Assembly: GCA_046590705.1 (NCBI GenBank)
Contig: JBKJUK010000043.1
Coordinates: 1-7,249 of the forward strand
Length of the DNA stretch: 7,249 nucleotides
Reading direction: 5' to 3'
From: JBKJUK01 sp046590705
GTDB taxonomy: Bacteria > Acidobacteriota > Thermoanaerobaculia > Gp7-AA8
Made by a program: the position numbers and the translations under genes. Shown here in pieces: positions 6,215 to 7,249 of this stretch. Position 1 is the stretch's first letter. The number at the start of each line of letters is the position of its first letter. The notes under the pieces were generated by a model. It had not been told where the DNA came from, searched no databases, and saw only the letters and a program-made list of their open reading frames with translations.

Positions 6215-6237
6215 ACCAATTTGAAAACAATATTGGT
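6215..6237. promoter_or_regulatory. Inverted repeat overlapping the putative OmpW-like promoter
   Basis: ACCAAT (6215-6220) and ATTGGT (6232-6237) form a perfect 6-bp dyad with 11 nt between. It overlaps the TTGAAA -35 candidate, which is where a repressor site would sit. It lies in a short AT-rich island directly after GC-rich repeat DNA. No regulator is identifiable. Confidence 0.3.
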
Positions 6238-6249
6238 TTCATGAATGAT
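6221..6249 (+). promoter_or_regulatory. Candidate sigma-70-like promoter of the OmpW-like gene
   Basis: TTGAAA (6221-6226, five of six to the -35 consensus) is followed after 17 bp by AATGAT (6244-6249, four of six to the -10). A rival is the extended -10 TGCTATACC (6273-6281), which lacks a good -35. Either would leave a 5' untranslated region of roughly 20-55 nt. Confidence 0.35.
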
Positions 6250-6308
6250 CCGGGTCCTGGTGGAGTGTTATTTGCTATACCGCCTTCTCAACACACCCTG
6301 GAGGTTCC

Positions 6309-6962
6309 ATGAAAAAGAATATTCTGCTAGCAGTGGTTCTCACGTCGCTTGCCATTCCTGCGTTCGCGCAGACTCGTTCGGTCGATATCATCGCCCGCGG
6401 CTCGTATGTTGATCCGAATGGAGAGGGCACGCTCGATCGCAACAATCTCTCCGACCTCGACATCGACTTCGATTCAGAAATTGGTGTTGGTCTCGGCCTG
6501 AACGTTTTCCTCTCCAATCGCATCTCAGCGGAATTCGCGGCTTCGGTCGTAGAGCCTGAAGTGGCTCTCCGTTCCAACAATCCGTTGATCCCTGCTCTCT
6601 CCGGAGGCGCCCTGGAGATGATTCCCATCACCGGCACTCTGCAGTTTCACTTCGCTCCCGACGCCCGCTTCAGCCCCTATATCGGCGCGGGTGTGGCCTA
6701 TGTTCTCTTCGACGAACTGAATGACAGTTCTGATCTGGATAGTGTGAAGATCAACGCCATCGACTTCGATGACGATGCGGGCTTCGTGGCTAACGCAGGA
6801 TTCAACTTCGACATCACCCCGCGCTTCGCGCTGAACTTCGACGCCAAGTACGTGCCCGTCAACTCGGCCGCAACGGCCGTCTTCGCATCAGGCCCGGGAA
6901 CGAACTTCGAAATCGAAATCAATCCGCTGATCCTGTCGGCCGGTTTAGGATTTCAATTTTGA
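6309..6962 (+). CDS. OmpW-like outer-membrane beta-barrel protein
   Basis: This 217-residue protein has a clear signal peptide (MKKN, hydrophobic ILLAVVLTSLAIP, cleavage after AFA at residue 20, mature start QT). The mature part of about 197 residues has alternating-polarity strands such as VDIIARGSYV, EIGVGLGLNVFLS, ISAEFAASVV, GTLQFHFAP, SPYIGAGVAYVLF and LILSAGLGFQF. It ends in phenylalanine, the usual C-terminal signal for outer-membrane barrel assembly. The length and the FSPYIGAGVAYVLFDE segment fit OmpW or the OMP_b-brl fold, which form eight-stranded barrels; OmpW proteins are proposed to pass small hydrophobic molecules. Two loops are strongly acidic: about 43-58 (SDLDIDFDSE) and about 136-160 (DELNDSSDLD, IDFDDD). 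The ATG follows GGAGG (6300-6304) by 4 nt. It has its own candidate promoter and a strong terminator at 7018-7053, so it is probably monocistronic. The specific ligand is unknown. Confidence 0.85.
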   Translation: MKKNILLAVVLTSLAIPAFAQTRSVDIIARGSYVDPNGEGTLDRNNLSDLDIDFDSEIGVGLGLNVFLSNRISAEFAASVVEPEVALRSNNPLIPALSGGALEMIPITGTLQFHFAPDARFSPYIGAGVAYVLFDELNDSSDLDSVKINAIDFDDDAGFVANAGFNFDITPRFALNFDAKYVPVNSAATAVFASGPGTNFEIEINPLILSAGLGFQF

Positions 6963-6967
6963 GTGGC

Positions 6968-7003
6968 AGTATTTAGTAGGAAAGTAGCCAGTAACCTGTA
7001 GTA
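6968..7003. repeat. Degenerate 7-bp tandem array, AGTAGCC type
   Basis: Five units can be read: AGTATTT, AGTAGGA, (one extra A), AGTAGCC, AGTAACC, TGTAGTA. The repeat begins five bases after the OmpW-like stop codon. It is the weakest of the heptad arrays in this window and could be a chance pattern, but its position matches that of the others. Confidence 0.45.
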
Positions 7004-7017
7004 GTGAATTGATTGAG

Positions 7018-7053
7018 GTCCCTGCCGCAATACGTGTGGCGGGGACTTTTTTT
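7018..7053 (+). terminator. Intrinsic (Rho-independent) terminator of the OmpW-like gene
   Basis: GTCCCTGCCGC (7018-7028) pairs with GTGGCGGGGAC (7036-7046), giving an 11-pair stem (two G-T) around a 7-nt loop, directly followed by seven T residues (7047-7053). It is the only textbook terminator in the window and lies 55 nt after the stop codon. Confidence 0.92.
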
Positions 7054-7078
7054 ATGCGGATTGCCACACCGCGCCGGT

Positions 7079-7249
7079 GTCATCGCGAGCATGGGCGGGA
7101 GTGCGGGAGGGGCGAGTGAATCTCACGTCTCGACGCACGATGTCTGCCTGGGCCTCGTGTCGTGCGGGGATCGCGGTCGCAATGCAACATCCTTCGCAGC
7201 TTGCGAGTTCCCTCGCCCTTCGCACCCGCCCGCGCATGCTCGGGATGAC
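7079..7249. repeat. Palindromic dispersed element, copy D (171 bp, reaches the window end)
   Basis: The left end (7079-7099) and the inverted right end (7229-7249) agree at 19 of 21 bases: GTCATCGCGAGCATGGGCGG against GTCATCCCGAGCATGCGCGG. Similarity continues inward with small gaps to a GGCGAGTGAATCT / GGCGAGGGAACT core, the counterpart of GCGAGGAATCT in other copies. The terminal arms are thus about 45-50 bp. A small ACACCG/CGGTGT stem sits across the left boundary. A short reading frame inside is not supported as a gene. The element ends exactly at the last base, so continuation cannot be judged. Confidence 0.75.

Noticed and set aside
7052..7237. 61-residue minus-strand frame at the right edge
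   Set aside because: It is almost entirely inside palindromic copy D and has no protein-like features.

Overview
The window reads as a stretch of a moderately GC-rich, Gram-negative-type bacterial chromosome. It has five intact protein-coding genes, all on the + strand, and repeat-rich intergenic DNA. The evidence for a Gram-negative (diderm) cell is an outer-membrane beta-barrel protein with a signal peptide and a C-terminal phenylalanine. The combination of an exported TSGG-repeat DUF4097 protein, a DUF3052-like protein, a secreted PA/M28 peptidase and GTCATTCCGAGC...GAGGAATCT palindromes resembles Acidobacteriota and relatives. That placement is a tentative impression, not a demonstrated assignment.

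Layout: 1-295 holds the right arm of a dispersed palindromic repeat and a small 7-bp tandem array, with no credible gene. 296-1933 encodes an ABC-F ATPase, a cytosolic ribosome-associated translation factor type. 1935-2062 holds inverted 7-bp arrays that can form a very long hairpin. 2123-3136 encodes an exported beta-solenoid DUF4097 protein with ten TSGG-type turns. 3137-3492 holds stem-loops and a 149-bp palindromic element. 3493-4101 encodes a DUF3052-like protein, followed after 69 nt by a secreted M28 zinc aminopeptidase-type enzyme (4171-5877); these two could share a transcript. 5878-6308 holds a second palindromic element bracketed by inverted GGCCGGG heptads, then a probable promoter. 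6309-6962 encodes a small OmpW-like barrel, followed by a degenerate heptad array, a strong intrinsic terminator (7018-7053) and another palindromic element that runs to the last base.

The genes do not form an obvious pathway. They look like housekeeping and cell-envelope functions: translation, an exported adhesin-like solenoid, peptide hydrolysis outside the cytoplasm, and an outer-membrane barrel. No defence system, phage, CRISPR array, rRNA or tRNA was seen. The most unusual content is intergenic. Four unrelated 7-bp tandem repeat families occur; three start within 10 nt of a stop codon, and two are present as head-to-head inverted pairs. Alongside them are four copies of one GTCATTCCGA-ended palindromic element. 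Every gene junction except the 69-nt DUF3052-M28 gap carries at least one of these repeats, which suggests a link to transcription-unit ends.
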